The position numbers and the translations under genes were made by a program. A stretch of 64,000 nt of DNA from Marininema halotolerans (GTDB lineage Bacteria > Bacillota > Bacilli > Thermoactinomycetales > DSM-45169), in contig NZ_FPAA01000013.1 of the NCBI RefSeq assembly GCF_900116235.1, forward strand, positions 1 through 64,000. Direction: 5' to 3'. Under the pieces are notes generated by a model. The model did not search any database. It worked only from the letters and a program-made list of their open reading frames with translations, and was not told where the DNA came from. Every line of letters begins with the position of its first letter. The stretch's first letter is position 1. Positions 45,041-54,886 of the stretch are shown piece by piece.

Positions 45041-46045
45041 ATGACGACTCGTTTGGGGCTTTCGGTGGATATTGCTTTTACGGACAATGATAGAGATTAC
45101 TTAAAAGAATGTTTTTTACAGATAACGACCAATCCTTATACGGATTATGATCAATTTCAAGAGAAGATAAAGGATTTAGCGGAGAATGATGCGAGGGTAC
45201 AGGAAATCATGGCGATCTTACGTCCCTATAAGGATCGTGATTTACATGAGCACCCCTTTTTCACCTTAACAAATTGCCCAATTGATGAGGATCTTCCTGT
45301 ATTTGATTTTAAGGATCCAGTCAACTCCAAATATGAATTGAAAAAGACGTTTGTTGCTGAGGCGTTTTTACAGTGGTTTGCTTATATTATGGATCAACCT
45401 GCGATTGGCTATGTCAATGTGAATAACGGCGACGTCTTCCAAGATATCTATCCGATGGAATCGCTACAAGAAACCCAGTCCCAAAAAGCGATCGTACCCC
45501 TTGGTTTTCACAAAGACTTAGCGAATCACTTTGTTCGACCGGATTTTGTGAATATGTTAGGCATGCGTAGTTTCCATGGCAATCAAATCTACACAACCTT
45601 CGTCACGAATAAAGAGCTTCTCGCCCATATGAGCCCCGAGGAACAATTCATTTTGAAGCAGGCACTTTTTTATACCCCCTTTGACGATTTGAGTGTGTAT
45701 GGGAATAAAAAGAAACTGGGCCGTGCAAAGGATCATGCTATACTGATTGACAATGATGATCTCGCATATTTTGAGAATCGTACAGTGGGAACCACTGAGG
45801 CAGCACAGCAGATTGTGGACAAAATTAATCGACTATTACATCAACTAAAAGTATCCCATTTAATGAAGCCGGGTGAATTGATTAGTGTCGCAAATAATCA
45901 TTCCCTACATGGAAAGGATGTTCTATCCGTTTCAGATCCAGAGCAACAAAAAAAGAGGTGGACGATTAAGACCGTTAATGTTTTTCACCTCGATAAACAT
46001 CAGGAACATTTTTTAGAAGGAACGAAATGCATTGTCAACGGTTAG
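45041..46045 (+). CDS. Fe(II)/2-oxoglutarate oxygenase, clavaminate-synthase-like (TauD superfamily)
   Basis: A 334-aa protein. The iron facial triad is visible: His157 and Asp159 in L-G-F-H-K-D-L, with the distal His in N-N-H-S-L-H-G-K-D. An Arg shortly after (K-K-R-W-T-I-K-T) would bind 2-oxoglutarate. This architecture fits the CAS-like hydroxylases of free amino acids such as AsnO or VioC. Directly upstream of a synthetase with a glutamine pocket, the likely role is to hydroxylate (or desaturate) glutamine or the tethered peptide. A CGGAGG site precedes ATG 45041. Substrate assignment is inference. Confidence 0.85.
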   Translation: MTTRLGLSVDIAFTDNDRDYLKECFLQITTNPYTDYDQFQEKIKDLAENDARVQEIMAILRPYKDRDLHEHPFFTLTNCPIDEDLPVFDFKDPVNSKYELKKTFVAEAFLQWFAYIMDQPAIGYVNVNNGDVFQDIYPMESLQETQSQKAIVPLGFHKDLANHFVRPDFVNMLGMRSFHGNQIYTTFVTNKELLAHMSPEEQFILKQALFYTPFDDLSVYGNKKKLGRAKDHAILIDNDDLAYFENRTVGTTEAAQQIVDKINRLLHQLKVSHLMKPGELISVANNHSLHGKDVLSVSDPEQQKKRWTIKTVNVFHLDKHQEHFLEGTKCIVNG

Positions 46046-46085
46046 GGAGAACCCTACCCAGTAGGGAAGTTGTAAAGGCAAACCG

Positions 46086-49000
46086 ATGGGATACATAGGA
46101 TCAGCGAATGGACATGAACTCATGTCCATTCCTTTTTACATGGATAAGGTGGTGCAACCAATGAAGGTAGTAAAATCAAGGTCTTTGATCCAGCAACCCA
46201 TCGAGACAATGTCAAAACAAAGGCCACAGAATGAAGCGATTATTGATGGAGATCGGAAGATCACCTATCGGGAGTTGGATAAAAAAGCAAATGGGATTGC
46301 CCGTCAATTAATGGCGTCAGGACTACAAAAGCAAGAACGGGTTGCCCTTTTGCTGGAGCCCTCAATTGAGTGGGTGGCGGCCATGCTCGGTGTGTTAAAG
46401 GCGGGAGGGGTTTATGTACCGCTTGATCCATCCTATCCAAAACAACGTATCCATTTTTGTTTACAGGATAGTGGGGCGAGCTTTGTCTTATCCAACGGTG
46501 AGGGCGGGGGTCTTGTCCAACACGTGTTGGACATAAGTAAGATCGATGAAGCTGATAATTTTATACCGATTCATGAGATAGATCCTTCTGATCCAGCTTA
46601 TCTGATGTATACCTCAGGGTCTACCGGTCACCCCAAAGGGGTGTTCATTCCCCACCAGTCCGTATCCAATCATATGGAGTGGATGAACAATCAATTTGGT
46701 TGGGAGACGAGGGATGTTTTTCTGCAAAAAACCTCGGCCAGCTTTGATGCATCGGTGTGGGAATTTCTTGCCCCCTTATGGAAAGGCGCAAGGATGGTGA
46801 TTCACAGGGGCGATCCCTTGGAGGTTTGCCAAACGATTCGAACCCATCGCGTGACAGTGGTTCAATTTGTGCCATCGGTGTTGAAGTTGTTAGTCGATTT
46901 TGAGGAATTTAAAAATTGTCCATCCCTACGCTATGGTTTTGTGGGTGGAGAAGCTTTGCCAGTCTCGTTAGTTGAACAATTTCACCAACAGTTAGCGATT
47001 CCATTGGTTAATTTATATGGCCCCACAGAAGCCACGATCGATACCACTTATCGTGTATGTGAACCTGGGCACAAGATCGAGGGGGATGTGGTCCCCATCG
47101 GAAAGCCGATTCAAAACGTCTCCGTAAAGGTCGTTGATGAAAACCTACAACCTTGTGCACGCGGAGAAGAAGGAGAATTGGTGATTGCAGGACTGGGGCT
47201 AGCTGTAGGCTATCATCGTCGAGAATCTTTACAGGCGGAAAAATTTGTTCAACTTCCCTGGGATATGAATGAAATGGGTTACCGGTCAGGAGATAGGGCA
47301 AAAGAGCTTCCTTCAGGGGAATGGATGTTTTTAGGAAGAATCGATCAACAGATCAAGTTGCGTGGGTTACGAATTGAACTGGGCGAAATTGAATCGGCTC
47401 TGTTAAGGCAATCTGCAGTGAAGGATGCCGCTGTATGCTTGAGAGAAGGTGAGTGGTTAACTGCCTTTGTGGTGGGAGATCCGACCTGGAATAAGGAAGA
47501 ATGTATAAAGGAGTTATCGAATGAATTACCCAGTTATATGGTTCCCCATTTTTTCGTTCTCTTAGAAAGGATGCCGCTATTACCGAATGGAAAGCTTGAT
47601 CGAAACCAACTCCAGAACCATCGGATGGACTTGGAACAACCGATGGAGCGGAGGGTGTATTCCGAGTGGGAAGAGAAGGTGCGTCGTTGTTGGATAAAGA
47701 TCTTCCCTGAGGAATGGATAGGAAAGCATGACTCATTTTTTGCGTTGGGTGGCGATTCCTTGAAGGCCCTTCGTCTAGTGAGTGAATTAAGCCAGTTGGG
47801 AAGGAAAATACCCGCTTCCTTCGTGTACGATTATTCAACGATCAGTGAACAAGCACAGCAACTAGAAACGGAAACCTACTGGGTAGAAGGAACAGCGTTG
47901 CAGAAGAGGGAAGATATCACACCCGAGCATGTTCATAGGGAAGCTCCTCTTTCCTTTGGTCAATTAGGCATCCATTTCGCAGAAGAATGGAGTAAAGAGC
48001 AGGCTTATCAGATCCAGTTGCGGTTACAGTTTCACAAGCGTGTGGATCCCAATCGGCTATCTTTTGTTCTTGGAGAGATCACACAAAGGCATGTAGCGTT
48101 ACGTACTTGGATTGAAGAGAAAGAGCCTGGTGAATTTTGGCAATATCGTGATCCAAACCCTCATGTAAACGTTCAATTGTGGAAAACAGAGAAGGCATTT
48201 TCCAGAGGAACATCTGAGGTTCGTCACCATACTGAAAAGCCACAATTTGATTTTATCGAGGAGACTGGGCAACTGATTATTCGTATGCATCATGTGATGG
48301 TAGATGGGTGGTCAATCCGTCTTTTGCTGCAAGAACTCGATGAAAGGCTTCAGGGAAGGTATGACTGTTCGTTCTTAGAGGATCCTTCCTTCTATCAATT
48401 TGCATCGGAACAAGTCAATCAGAGTCACGTAGGGATAGGCACCTGGGTCGATTATTTAAAGGATGTACCCGCCACTTCTCGTCTCCCCCAATCCTGGAGA
48501 ATTGGAAGTGAACAAACTTCTCGAGGTGCTCAAGTGAAGCGAAGAATGGATGGCAGGCGGTATGAAGCTTGGCAACAACTTTCTAAACAATTGGGAGTGA
48601 CTCCGTTTTCCCTCCTTTTGACTGCGACGCAAATCTTCTTGGCACAAGCCAGTGGACAACAGGATGTGGTGATGGGTGTACCAGTGGCAAACCGAGAGGA
48701 TGAACGATATCAACAAACGATTGGCAATCTGGTTAACCTACTGCCCTTTCGATTACAGGTGAAGGATCCATCTACTTTTTCTCAACTGGTTAAAAGAACC
48801 TTTCGAGATCGAGCTGCCTTGAAGGCGGTGGAGTCGGTTCCTTTTGAACACATCCTAGCTTCTATTCAAGTGGAACGAGGAGTTCATTTCCATCCGCTTT
48901 TTCAAACAATGGTGGTCTACAATGAATACCCCTTGATGGATCAACCTGTGCTTTTTGATTGGAAGGAAGATTTTCTAGGAACCACCAAATGTGATGCGAG

Positions 49001-50237
49001 TTTTCAGTTTTATAAGGGTGCTAACCATTTGGATTTAACGTTGGAATATTGTACGGATGTATTTTCTCATGAGATTGCAGAGGACATCCTGGATCGGTGG
49101 GAGCGGAATCTAGATTCATTGTTACATCAACCGGATCAGAAAGTGTCGGTGGGGTCGGGTGAAGGGAAACCGGCGCAAATGACAACAGCAGTGGTGATCG
49201 AGGATGGTAAGGAGGGTGATGAAAGCCGACTGGTTCAGCGGATTAAATTATACTGGAGTCAGATATTAGGGGTCGAAAACCTAAGAGAGTCCGATCGCTT
49301 TTTTGATCGAGGAGGTCACTCCCTGTCTGCGATGAAGATGGTGGCGTTAATTAATAAAGAGATGGGTAGCCAGCTTTCTGTAAAAAGTATCTTTGAATTT
49401 CCCTCCCTTGGAGAGTTCGCCGATGCAGTCGGAAGAGAATCTCAGCATATGAAAGAACCCGAAGCGATTGTCACCTTACAAAAGCATCCTCAGGGAACAC
49501 CCGTCTTCTTTATTCATCCAGCAGGTGGAGCGGTGTGGTGTTATCGGGAAATGGCGGAGGTTTTTCATCATGGCCCTGTATACGGGATCCAGTCAGTCAG
49601 GGATGAAATGTCAGGTGACTATGAAGTTGAAATCCCCGTGCTGGCTCGTCGGTACAGAAATTACATCAAAGAAGTCCAACCAGAAGGCCCCTATGTAATC
49701 TGTGGGTATTCCTTTGGGGGCAATGTTGCCTTTGAGATAGCTTGTCAGATGGAGAAGGCAGGAGATGAGGTCGCGTTGCTAGGATTAATTGATTGTCATA
49801 TGAGTCACCCTGCACCGTATCGGAAAAGTGAGTTCCTATTCTCCTTTGCACAGAAGTGTGCAGAGGGAGAAAAGATTGAGCTCACAGAAAATGAACTGAT
49901 GGGGATGAATGAAAATGAACGGTTAACCTACCTCCTACAATTGGGGAAAGAGAGTGGGCACTTACCAGATGATGCAACCGTGGATCGTTTAAAGGAAGAT
50001 GTAGCCATGTGGCAAGCAAATAATCAAGCGATTCGTTGCTATGTGATGGAGTCAAAGTATCGTGGAAGAACCCTTTTCTTAAAAGCGAGGGAAAATCAAA
50101 GCGATTCAACGAAGGGGTGGACGGATCGGCTTGTTGGTAGCTTAACCATCAAAGAAGTCCCTGGACACCATTTCTCGATCTATAAAGGGGAGAACGCAAG
50201 GGAAGTTGGCAGACAGATTATTGAGGCGATGGCGTAA
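46086..50237 (+). CDS. Non-ribosomal peptide synthetase, A-T-C-T-TE, predicted glutamine-activating
   Basis: 1383 aa. Adenylation domain about residues 30-520 (Y-T-S-G-S-T-G-H-P-K-G at 175). T1 carries its phosphopantetheine Ser558 in G-G-D-S. The condensation domain (about 620-1030) has H-H-x-x-x-D-G at 735. T2 Ser1079 is in G-G-H-S. The thioesterase (about 1120-1383) has Ser1209 in G-Y-S-F-G-G and His1361/1362. Aligning to GrsA, the pocket reads D-A-W-Q-F-G-L-I-D-K, the code of known Gln modules. Only one A domain serves two carrier sites, so it may load both (a diglutamine-type product) or T2 may be loaded in trans. ATG 46086 is tentative. Confidence 0.93.
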   Translation: MGYIGSANGHELMSIPFYMDKVVQPMKVVKSRSLIQQPIETMSKQRPQNEAIIDGDRKITYRELDKKANGIARQLMASGLQKQERVALLLEPSIEWVAAMLGVLKAGGVYVPLDPSYPKQRIHFCLQDSGASFVLSNGEGGGLVQHVLDISKIDEADNFIPIHEIDPSDPAYLMYTSGSTGHPKGVFIPHQSVSNHMEWMNNQFGWETRDVFLQKTSASFDASVWEFLAPLWKGARMVIHRGDPLEVCQTIRTHRVTVVQFVPSVLKLLVDFEEFKNCPSLRYGFVGGEALPVSLVEQFHQQLAIPLVNLYGPTEATIDTTYRVCEPGHKIEGDVVPIGKPIQNVSVKVVDENLQPCARGEEGELVIAGLGLAVGYHRRESLQAEKFVQLPWDMNEMGYRSGDRAKELPSGEWMFLGRIDQQIKLRGLRIELGEIESALLRQSAVKDAAVCLREGEWLTAFVVGDPTWNKEECIKELSNELPSYMVPHFFVLLERMPLLPNGKLDRNQLQNHRMDLEQPMERRVYSEWEEKVRRCWIKIFPEEWIGKHDSFFALGGDSLKALRLVSELSQLGRKIPASFVYDYSTISEQAQQLETETYWVEGTALQKREDITPEHVHREAPLSFGQLGIHFAEEWSKEQAYQIQLRLQFHKRVDPNRLSFVLGEITQRHVALRTWIEEKEPGEFWQYRDPNPHVNVQLWKTEKAFSRGTSEVRHHTEKPQFDFIEETGQLIIRMHHVMVDGWSIRLLLQELDERLQGRYDCSFLEDPSFYQFASEQVNQSHVGIGTWVDYLKDVPATSRLPQSWRIGSEQTSRGAQVKRRMDGRRYEAWQQLSKQLGVTPFSLLLTATQIFLAQASGQQDVVMGVPVANREDERYQQTIGNLVNLLPFRLQVKDPSTFSQLVKRTFRDRAALKAVESVPFEHILASIQVERGVHFHPLFQTMVVYNEYPLMDQPVLFDWKEDFLGTTKCDASFQFYKGANHLDLTLEYCTDVFSHEIAEDILDRWERNLDSLLHQPDQKVSVGSGEGKPAQMTTAVVIEDGKEGDESRLVQRIKLYWSQILGVENLRESDRFFDRGGHSLSAMKMVALINKEMGSQLSVKSIFEFPSLGEFADAVGRESQHMKEPEAIVTLQKHPQGTPVFFIHPAGGAVWCYREMAEVFHHGPVYGIQSVRDEMSGDYEVEIPVLARRYRNYIKEVQPEGPYVICGYSFGGNVAFEIACQMEKAGDEVALLGLIDCHMSHPAPYRKSEFLFSFAQKCAEGEKIELTENELMGMNENERLTYLLQLGKESGHLPDDATVDRLKEDVAMWQANNQAIRCYVMESKYRGRTLFLKARENQSDSTKGWTDRLVGSLTIKEVPGHHFSIYKGENAREVGRQIIEAMA

Positions 50238-50251
50238 TGGGGTGAAAAGGG

Positions 50252-51493
50252 ATGGCAGTTGTATTGCGTTGGCGGTTAGCAGGGGAGTTTATTCAAAATA
50301 TGATTTTTTGGTGTATCTTCCCCTTCATGGCGCTTATTCTTACCCAGTGGATCGGGGTAAGTAAAGCAGGATTGTATCTGGCACTTTCACAAGTTTTTGC
50401 GGTAATCGCTGGTTTAATCGGGGGGACCCTCGCGGATCGTTGGGGACGTAAATCCGTTATGACGTTGACCTCGCTAGGATTTGTTGTAGCATTGGTGATC
50501 TTCTTAGTTGGAAGTTGGTTTCAGTCGGTGGTGTTATATTGGAGTGCTTTTACCTTGCTCAGCGTGTGTAATGCCCTTTATGTACCAGCAAGCCGGGCCA
50601 TGGTATCTGATTTGGTGCCGATCCATGAGCGAAATCAGGTATATGCTCGCTTCTATACCTTTTTTAATATCGCTGTCATTTCTGGTCCGATTATTGGTAG
50701 TCTGGTATTTTTTCGTTACCCCCTTCCTTTTTTCTCCGTGGCAGTTGTATTAGGATGGGTCATTGTTTGGATAACGCTTTTGAAAACCACTGAGACGCGT
50801 CAACTTCAAGATAACGCGCTGCCAGGGGAGAGAAAAAGTTTTTGGTCGGATAATCTCTCCGCTTATCGTCAGGTTGTGAAGGATCCGGTTCTCTTTTTAT
50901 TTATTTTATCGGGAGTCTTTGTTGCTCAAGCTTTTATGCAGCTGGAGATTCTCTTTCCGTTGATGGTGAAAGAACGCTTGGCGGTGGGTACTTTTGCAGG
51001 ATGGGAAATTCAAGCCAATGACTTTTTCGCATGGATGCTTTCATTGAATGGAATTCTTGTCGTCTTGTTTACGAGTGGGATGGCAAAATGGATGAAATCG
51101 ATGCCACAAAAATGGGTGTTTATAATTTCAAGTTGGTTGTATGGCTTGTCAATCCTTGTCTTTGCCGAGTCGAAGGGATATATGATCGTGATCATAGGGA
51201 TTGTCATCTTCACATTAGCAGAATTAATGATTGTGAGTGTGCAAGAGGGATTTGTCTCCGAAATTGCACCGGATGATCGAAGGGGAACCTACTTTGCAGC
51301 GGCGCAATTGCGTTTTGTATTGGGACGGTTGATCGCTCCGCAATTTTTAATCCTACTTCCACTTCTGGGCATGAAGGGGACGTTACTTGTGATTGCTTTA
51401 TTCCCCATGGTAAGTGGGTTTTTATATGGGGGGATGTTTTCTCTCTGGACAAAAAAGAAACAAGGAAAGATCGATGAAACATTCGTTGGGTAG
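50252..51493 (+). CDS. MFS exporter of the NRPS operon
   Basis: A 413-aa, twelve-helix MFS protein with motif A G-G-T-L-A-D-R-W-G-R-K-S and a second-half loop D-D-R-R-G. It starts 14 nt after the synthetase gene with GGGGTGAAAAGGG before the ATG, so it is co-transcribed. The likely job is export of the peptide product and self-protection. A perfect 21-bp hairpin begins at its stop codon. Confidence 0.87.
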   Translation: MAVVLRWRLAGEFIQNMIFWCIFPFMALILTQWIGVSKAGLYLALSQVFAVIAGLIGGTLADRWGRKSVMTLTSLGFVVALVIFLVGSWFQSVVLYWSAFTLLSVCNALYVPASRAMVSDLVPIHERNQVYARFYTFFNIAVISGPIIGSLVFFRYPLPFFSVAVVLGWVIVWITLLKTTETRQLQDNALPGERKSFWSDNLSAYRQVVKDPVLFLFILSGVFVAQAFMQLEILFPLMVKERLAVGTFAGWEIQANDFFAWMLSLNGILVVLFTSGMAKWMKSMPQKWVFIISSWLYGLSILVFAESKGYMIVIIGIVIFTLAELMIVSVQEGFVSEIAPDDRRGTYFAAAQLRFVLGRLIAPQFLILLPLLGMKGTLLVIALFPMVSGFLYGGMFSLWTKKKQGKIDETFVG

Positions 51494-51545
51494 AGGAAAG
51501 GGGTATGTGTGGATTAGAAAGCGGATCCACACATACCCCTTTCCT
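51494..51545. terminator. Perfect 21-bp hairpin after the NRPS operon
   Basis: 51494-51514 pairs without mismatch to 51525-51545 across a 10-nt loop. It starts next to the exporter stop codon. No T run follows, so it may end transcription factor-dependently, protect the mRNA 3' end, or be the relic of an inverted repeat. Confidence 0.55.
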
Positions 51546-51670
51546 GTGAGAGGGTTACGTACGAGTCCTTTTCAGATCGTTTTCTCGACGGTAAGATGGT
51601 TGTGAATGAGAGGAATTAAAAGAGAGAATAAGCTTCTTTGGAAGGGCTTGTTTTTGGGGAGGTGCTCTTT

Positions 51671-53431
51671 TTGAAAGTGCAGCGTCAAGTGGATCATTAT
51701 CTACGTTTATATAAGGGGATGAACCAACCGCGTTTGGGGATAAAACGAGAGACGACCTTGAACCAAGTTACTAAAATCCTTTGTTGTACACAACGAAATA
51801 CGCAACTGATTGTTCATAAGTTACGTGCATTACATTGGATCACTTGGCTGCCAGGACAAGGACGGGGAAAGTGTTCTCATCTTACTTTTTTGATTGATCC
51901 AGAAGATTTACTGATGCGTATTGCGATGGAGTATACAAGGGAGTGGGATATCAAAGGAGCGACCACCTTTCTTTTGCAATATGATCAAGGGTTTCCTTCT
52001 ATTCGAGAACGGTTTGAAAGGGAGTTGGAGCCTTCCCTTCGCTTGGTGCATTACAACAAGAAACGAGCCCAACAAAAAAGTACTCTTCGTTTTACATATA
52101 ACAAGCCCCTGAGACAGTTGGATCCGGCTCATGGGTATCTCCGTTCAGAACGCCATATGATTAAACAATTGTTTGATCCCTTAATTACTTATCACCCTAT
52201 AAGGGATGCCTTTGAACCCCATCTTGCTCATTATTGGGAGAAGGATGCGTCAAAACGGCAGTGGCGATTTTATCTCCGAAAAGGGGTATTGTTTCATCAT
52301 GGGGTTCCGATGGTAGCAAAGGATGTCGTTTACTCCTTCAATCGATTGCGAAAGACTCCTGTCAGCTGGATGACTAACCCTATCACTTCGGTTGAAGCTT
52401 TGGATGATCATACGGTGGATATTTGTTTAAAAGAAGAAGACACGCTTTTCTTGCATCTTCTCAGTCACGAATCCTTCTCCATACTCCCTGCGCTGGATAG
52501 GGAGAGACCACAGAAGTGGGGGGCTTACTTCCCTAGGGGAACCGGTCCATTTAAGCTTGTGCGGAATGATCAGAACATGGTGATCTTCGAAAAATTTGAT
52601 GCGTATTTTCGTGAACGGGCACTTCTTGACCGCATTGAAATCATCATCGATTCGAAGGAGGTGGACACCCCTTTCAATGAACATCATCAACGATGGCGAT
52701 TCGATTCCAGCACAGAGTCGAATGTGATGATGCTGATCTTTAATGGTAAGAAGGACGGGTTATCTTCCAATCCCCATTTTCGCGAAGTGCTTGCAAGGAT
52801 ATTGGATTCAGGCAAAATGATCGAAGAACTTGGTGGCGCTCGCGGTAGAGAAGCAAAGAGTCTAATTGATGGTGATCACGAGAGTGAATCAGGATTACAA
52901 GATGCGCTGCCTATAGAGAGACTTTTAGAGGCGTTGCCCTTTCAAGAGGAGCCACTTCACCTGTATTCCTTTGATGATGAGGACCATCGAGAGGATGCTC
53001 GTTGGATCCAACAACAATGTGTTGTACTCGGCATACGCATCCAGCTTCATTTGGTGCCTGTGGAAGAGTTGATTCGTGTAGAAACGATGCAAATGGCAGA
53101 TCTAATCCTGGATGAGACCACTGTTGGTGATTGTATGGAGTTATCCATGTTGGAGATGCTCTATCATGAGAAAAGTTTTTTTAAGCATACGCTCTCGGAT
53201 GAGCTTCAATCGATTATCGATCGTGATGTGGCGAAATTACGCCACATCACCAATCATACAGAACGCCAGCAAGTCTTGTATGCGATTGATCAAAAATTGC
53301 AGGAGGAGAAAGTCTATATTAGTTTTTATCGAAATTATAAGCGGACGTTGTCTTCTTCGACAGTAAAAGGCAGTTCAACGAATGCCGAAGGATGGGTTTC
53401 CTTTGAAAAACTGTGGATACAAGGGCAATGA
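51671..53431 (+). CDS. SgrR-type regulator: N-terminal DNA-binding domain plus solute-binding protein family 5 domain
   Basis: About 587 aa. Residues 1-110 form a winged-helix-like region (T-L-N-Q-V-T-K-I-L-C-C-T-Q-R-N). The rest is an extracytoplasmic-binding-protein-like domain without signal peptide (F-D-P-L-I-T-Y, then D-V-V-Y-S-F-N-R-L, G-T-G-P-F-K-L-V). This is the SgrR architecture, in which the SBP domain senses a cytoplasmic small molecule; related regulators often sit beside MFS genes. TTG 51671 has GGGGAGGTG at 7 nt. It may sense the NRPS product or precursor and control export or synthesis. Confidence 0.82.
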   Translation: MKVQRQVDHYLRLYKGMNQPRLGIKRETTLNQVTKILCCTQRNTQLIVHKLRALHWITWLPGQGRGKCSHLTFLIDPEDLLMRIAMEYTREWDIKGATTFLLQYDQGFPSIRERFERELEPSLRLVHYNKKRAQQKSTLRFTYNKPLRQLDPAHGYLRSERHMIKQLFDPLITYHPIRDAFEPHLAHYWEKDASKRQWRFYLRKGVLFHHGVPMVAKDVVYSFNRLRKTPVSWMTNPITSVEALDDHTVDICLKEEDTLFLHLLSHESFSILPALDRERPQKWGAYFPRGTGPFKLVRNDQNMVIFEKFDAYFRERALLDRIEIIIDSKEVDTPFNEHHQRWRFDSSTESNVMMLIFNGKKDGLSSNPHFREVLARILDSGKMIEELGGARGREAKSLIDGDHESESGLQDALPIERLLEALPFQEEPLHLYSFDDEDHREDARWIQQQCVVLGIRIQLHLVPVEELIRVETMQMADLILDETTVGDCMELSMLEMLYHEKSFFKHTLSDELQSIIDRDVAKLRHITNHTERQQVLYAIDQKLQEEKVYISFYRNYKRTLSSSTVKGSSTNAEGWVSFEKLWIQGQ

Positions 53432-53560
53432 TCAAGTTGTGTGGGTCAGGAAGATAGGGGCGTAAACGTTTGTAAGGCGGTATACTTTGTTCACCCCCAT
53501 AAAACGTCATTCTAGTGTAAAATAAATAATAATGAAGGATGTCAGAAAAGGAGTGTCTCA

Positions 53561-54886
53561 ATGGAACTTTCGAAAATGAGAAATATTGGGGAAGCCATCA
53601 GAAGAGTGCGAAAATCCAAAGGGCTTCGGTTGGAAGATTTAGCAGATGACAATATTTCACCAGCAACGATTAGTAATATTGAGCGAGGCGTTTCCCATGT
53701 CAATAATGCCAAAATCGATTATATCGTAGAGAAGCTTGGATTAAGTATGGGAGAGCTCCCTTCTGTTCTGATGGAACAAGAAGAGGAATTGAGTGAGTTG
53801 CGATTTAGTCTATCCTCTGTTGAATTATTAGTCGATCTAGGAAAGAGTAGAGAGGCATTACAACAATTGGATCAACTCCATTTTGAGGATAGCCATGCTT
53901 ATGCGGCGCTCTTTCATGTACTCAAGGGTAGAGCCTTCTTGTCGCAGAAAAATTGGAAACGAGCAGAACGGTCCTATTCAACGGCCATTAGCTTATGTGG
54001 GCAAAACAGTAACGAAGAAAACTTGGAAGCGACCTCCTATCTAGATTTGAGTTTGTGTAGTTACGAGCAGAATGAAATCGAACGAGCCCTTGAATTTACC
54101 GATAGTGGGTTAGATACTTTCGTTGAAGGGAATGGACGGGACTATGTTAAATATGCACTCATTAGAAACAAGGTAGTCTTTCTCATTCGACTCGGACGCA
54201 ACATCGAAGGACTCAAAGTGATTCAGGATGTTTGGGATCAGATTGATCATATGGAAGATACCGATACGGTGTTAGCTTTTTATGAGACAAGAGCGGATCT
54301 TTTGCGAAAAATGGGTCTGTACGATGAGGCGATTCAATTTGCGTCAAAGGGATTGGAGTTAGCAAGAGTCAACAAAAACTACCAATTCATTTTCGATATA
54401 TTGATTACCATGGGTAGCCTTTATTCTTCGCAGAAACAATTTAAAAAAGCGGAAGATTGTTTTAACACTGGCCTCGCGTCAAAGGGACTGTTAACGAACG
54501 AAAAAGTTTTGACCGATGCCTATATTGGGCTGGGTAAGCTATATGTAAAGTTGGGTAAAACGGATGAAGCCCACCAATTATTTAAACAGGCCATTGCCAA
54601 TGCAGAAAATTACGATGATGCACCGAATCTTACATACGCATTACGGGTCATGGGCGATTTCTTAAAATTAGGTGGCAATAAACTTGAAGCGGTCACCTAC
54701 TATGAAAAAGCGATTAAAATCACTCAAAAATTTCATTATCAAAAAGCCGAAAGCCAATTACATATCCGCATCTCCCAATGCTATCAAGATAGCAATCAAA
54801 AGGAATTTGAAAAGAGTCTACTGAATATGTATAAAGCACAGGTCAATTTAAGAGGTGGGGATAATGAAATCTTTGAAGAAGATTAA
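53561..54886 (+). CDS. HTH-TPR regulator of the RNPP (NprR/Rap/PlcR) type
   Basis: A 441-aa cytoplasmic protein. An XRE-type HTH occupies residues 10-62 (I-G-E-A-I-R-R-V-R-K-S-K-G-L-R-L, then S-P-A-T-I-S-N-I-E-R-G). About eight TPR repeats follow to the C-terminus (for example A-Y-I-G-L-G-K-L-Y-V-K-L-G-K-T-D-E-A). The length matches NprR-class peptide receptors. AAAAGGAG precedes ATG 53561. The 3' end overlaps a gene for a 49-aa exported peptide in another frame, the hallmark of a receptor/pheromone pair. Likely targets are the adjacent NRPS and metallopeptidase genes; that is inference. Confidence 0.87.
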   Translation: MELSKMRNIGEAIRRVRKSKGLRLEDLADDNISPATISNIERGVSHVNNAKIDYIVEKLGLSMGELPSVLMEQEEELSELRFSLSSVELLVDLGKSREALQQLDQLHFEDSHAYAALFHVLKGRAFLSQKNWKRAERSYSTAISLCGQNSNEENLEATSYLDLSLCSYEQNEIERALEFTDSGLDTFVEGNGRDYVKYALIRNKVVFLIRLGRNIEGLKVIQDVWDQIDHMEDTDTVLAFYETRADLLRKMGLYDEAIQFASKGLELARVNKNYQFIFDILITMGSLYSSQKQFKKAEDCFNTGLASKGLLTNEKVLTDAYIGLGKLYVKLGKTDEAHQLFKQAIANAENYDDAPNLTYALRVMGDFLKLGGNKLEAVTYYEKAIKITQKFHYQKAESQLHIRISQCYQDSNQKEFEKSLLNMYKAQVNLRGGDNEIFEED

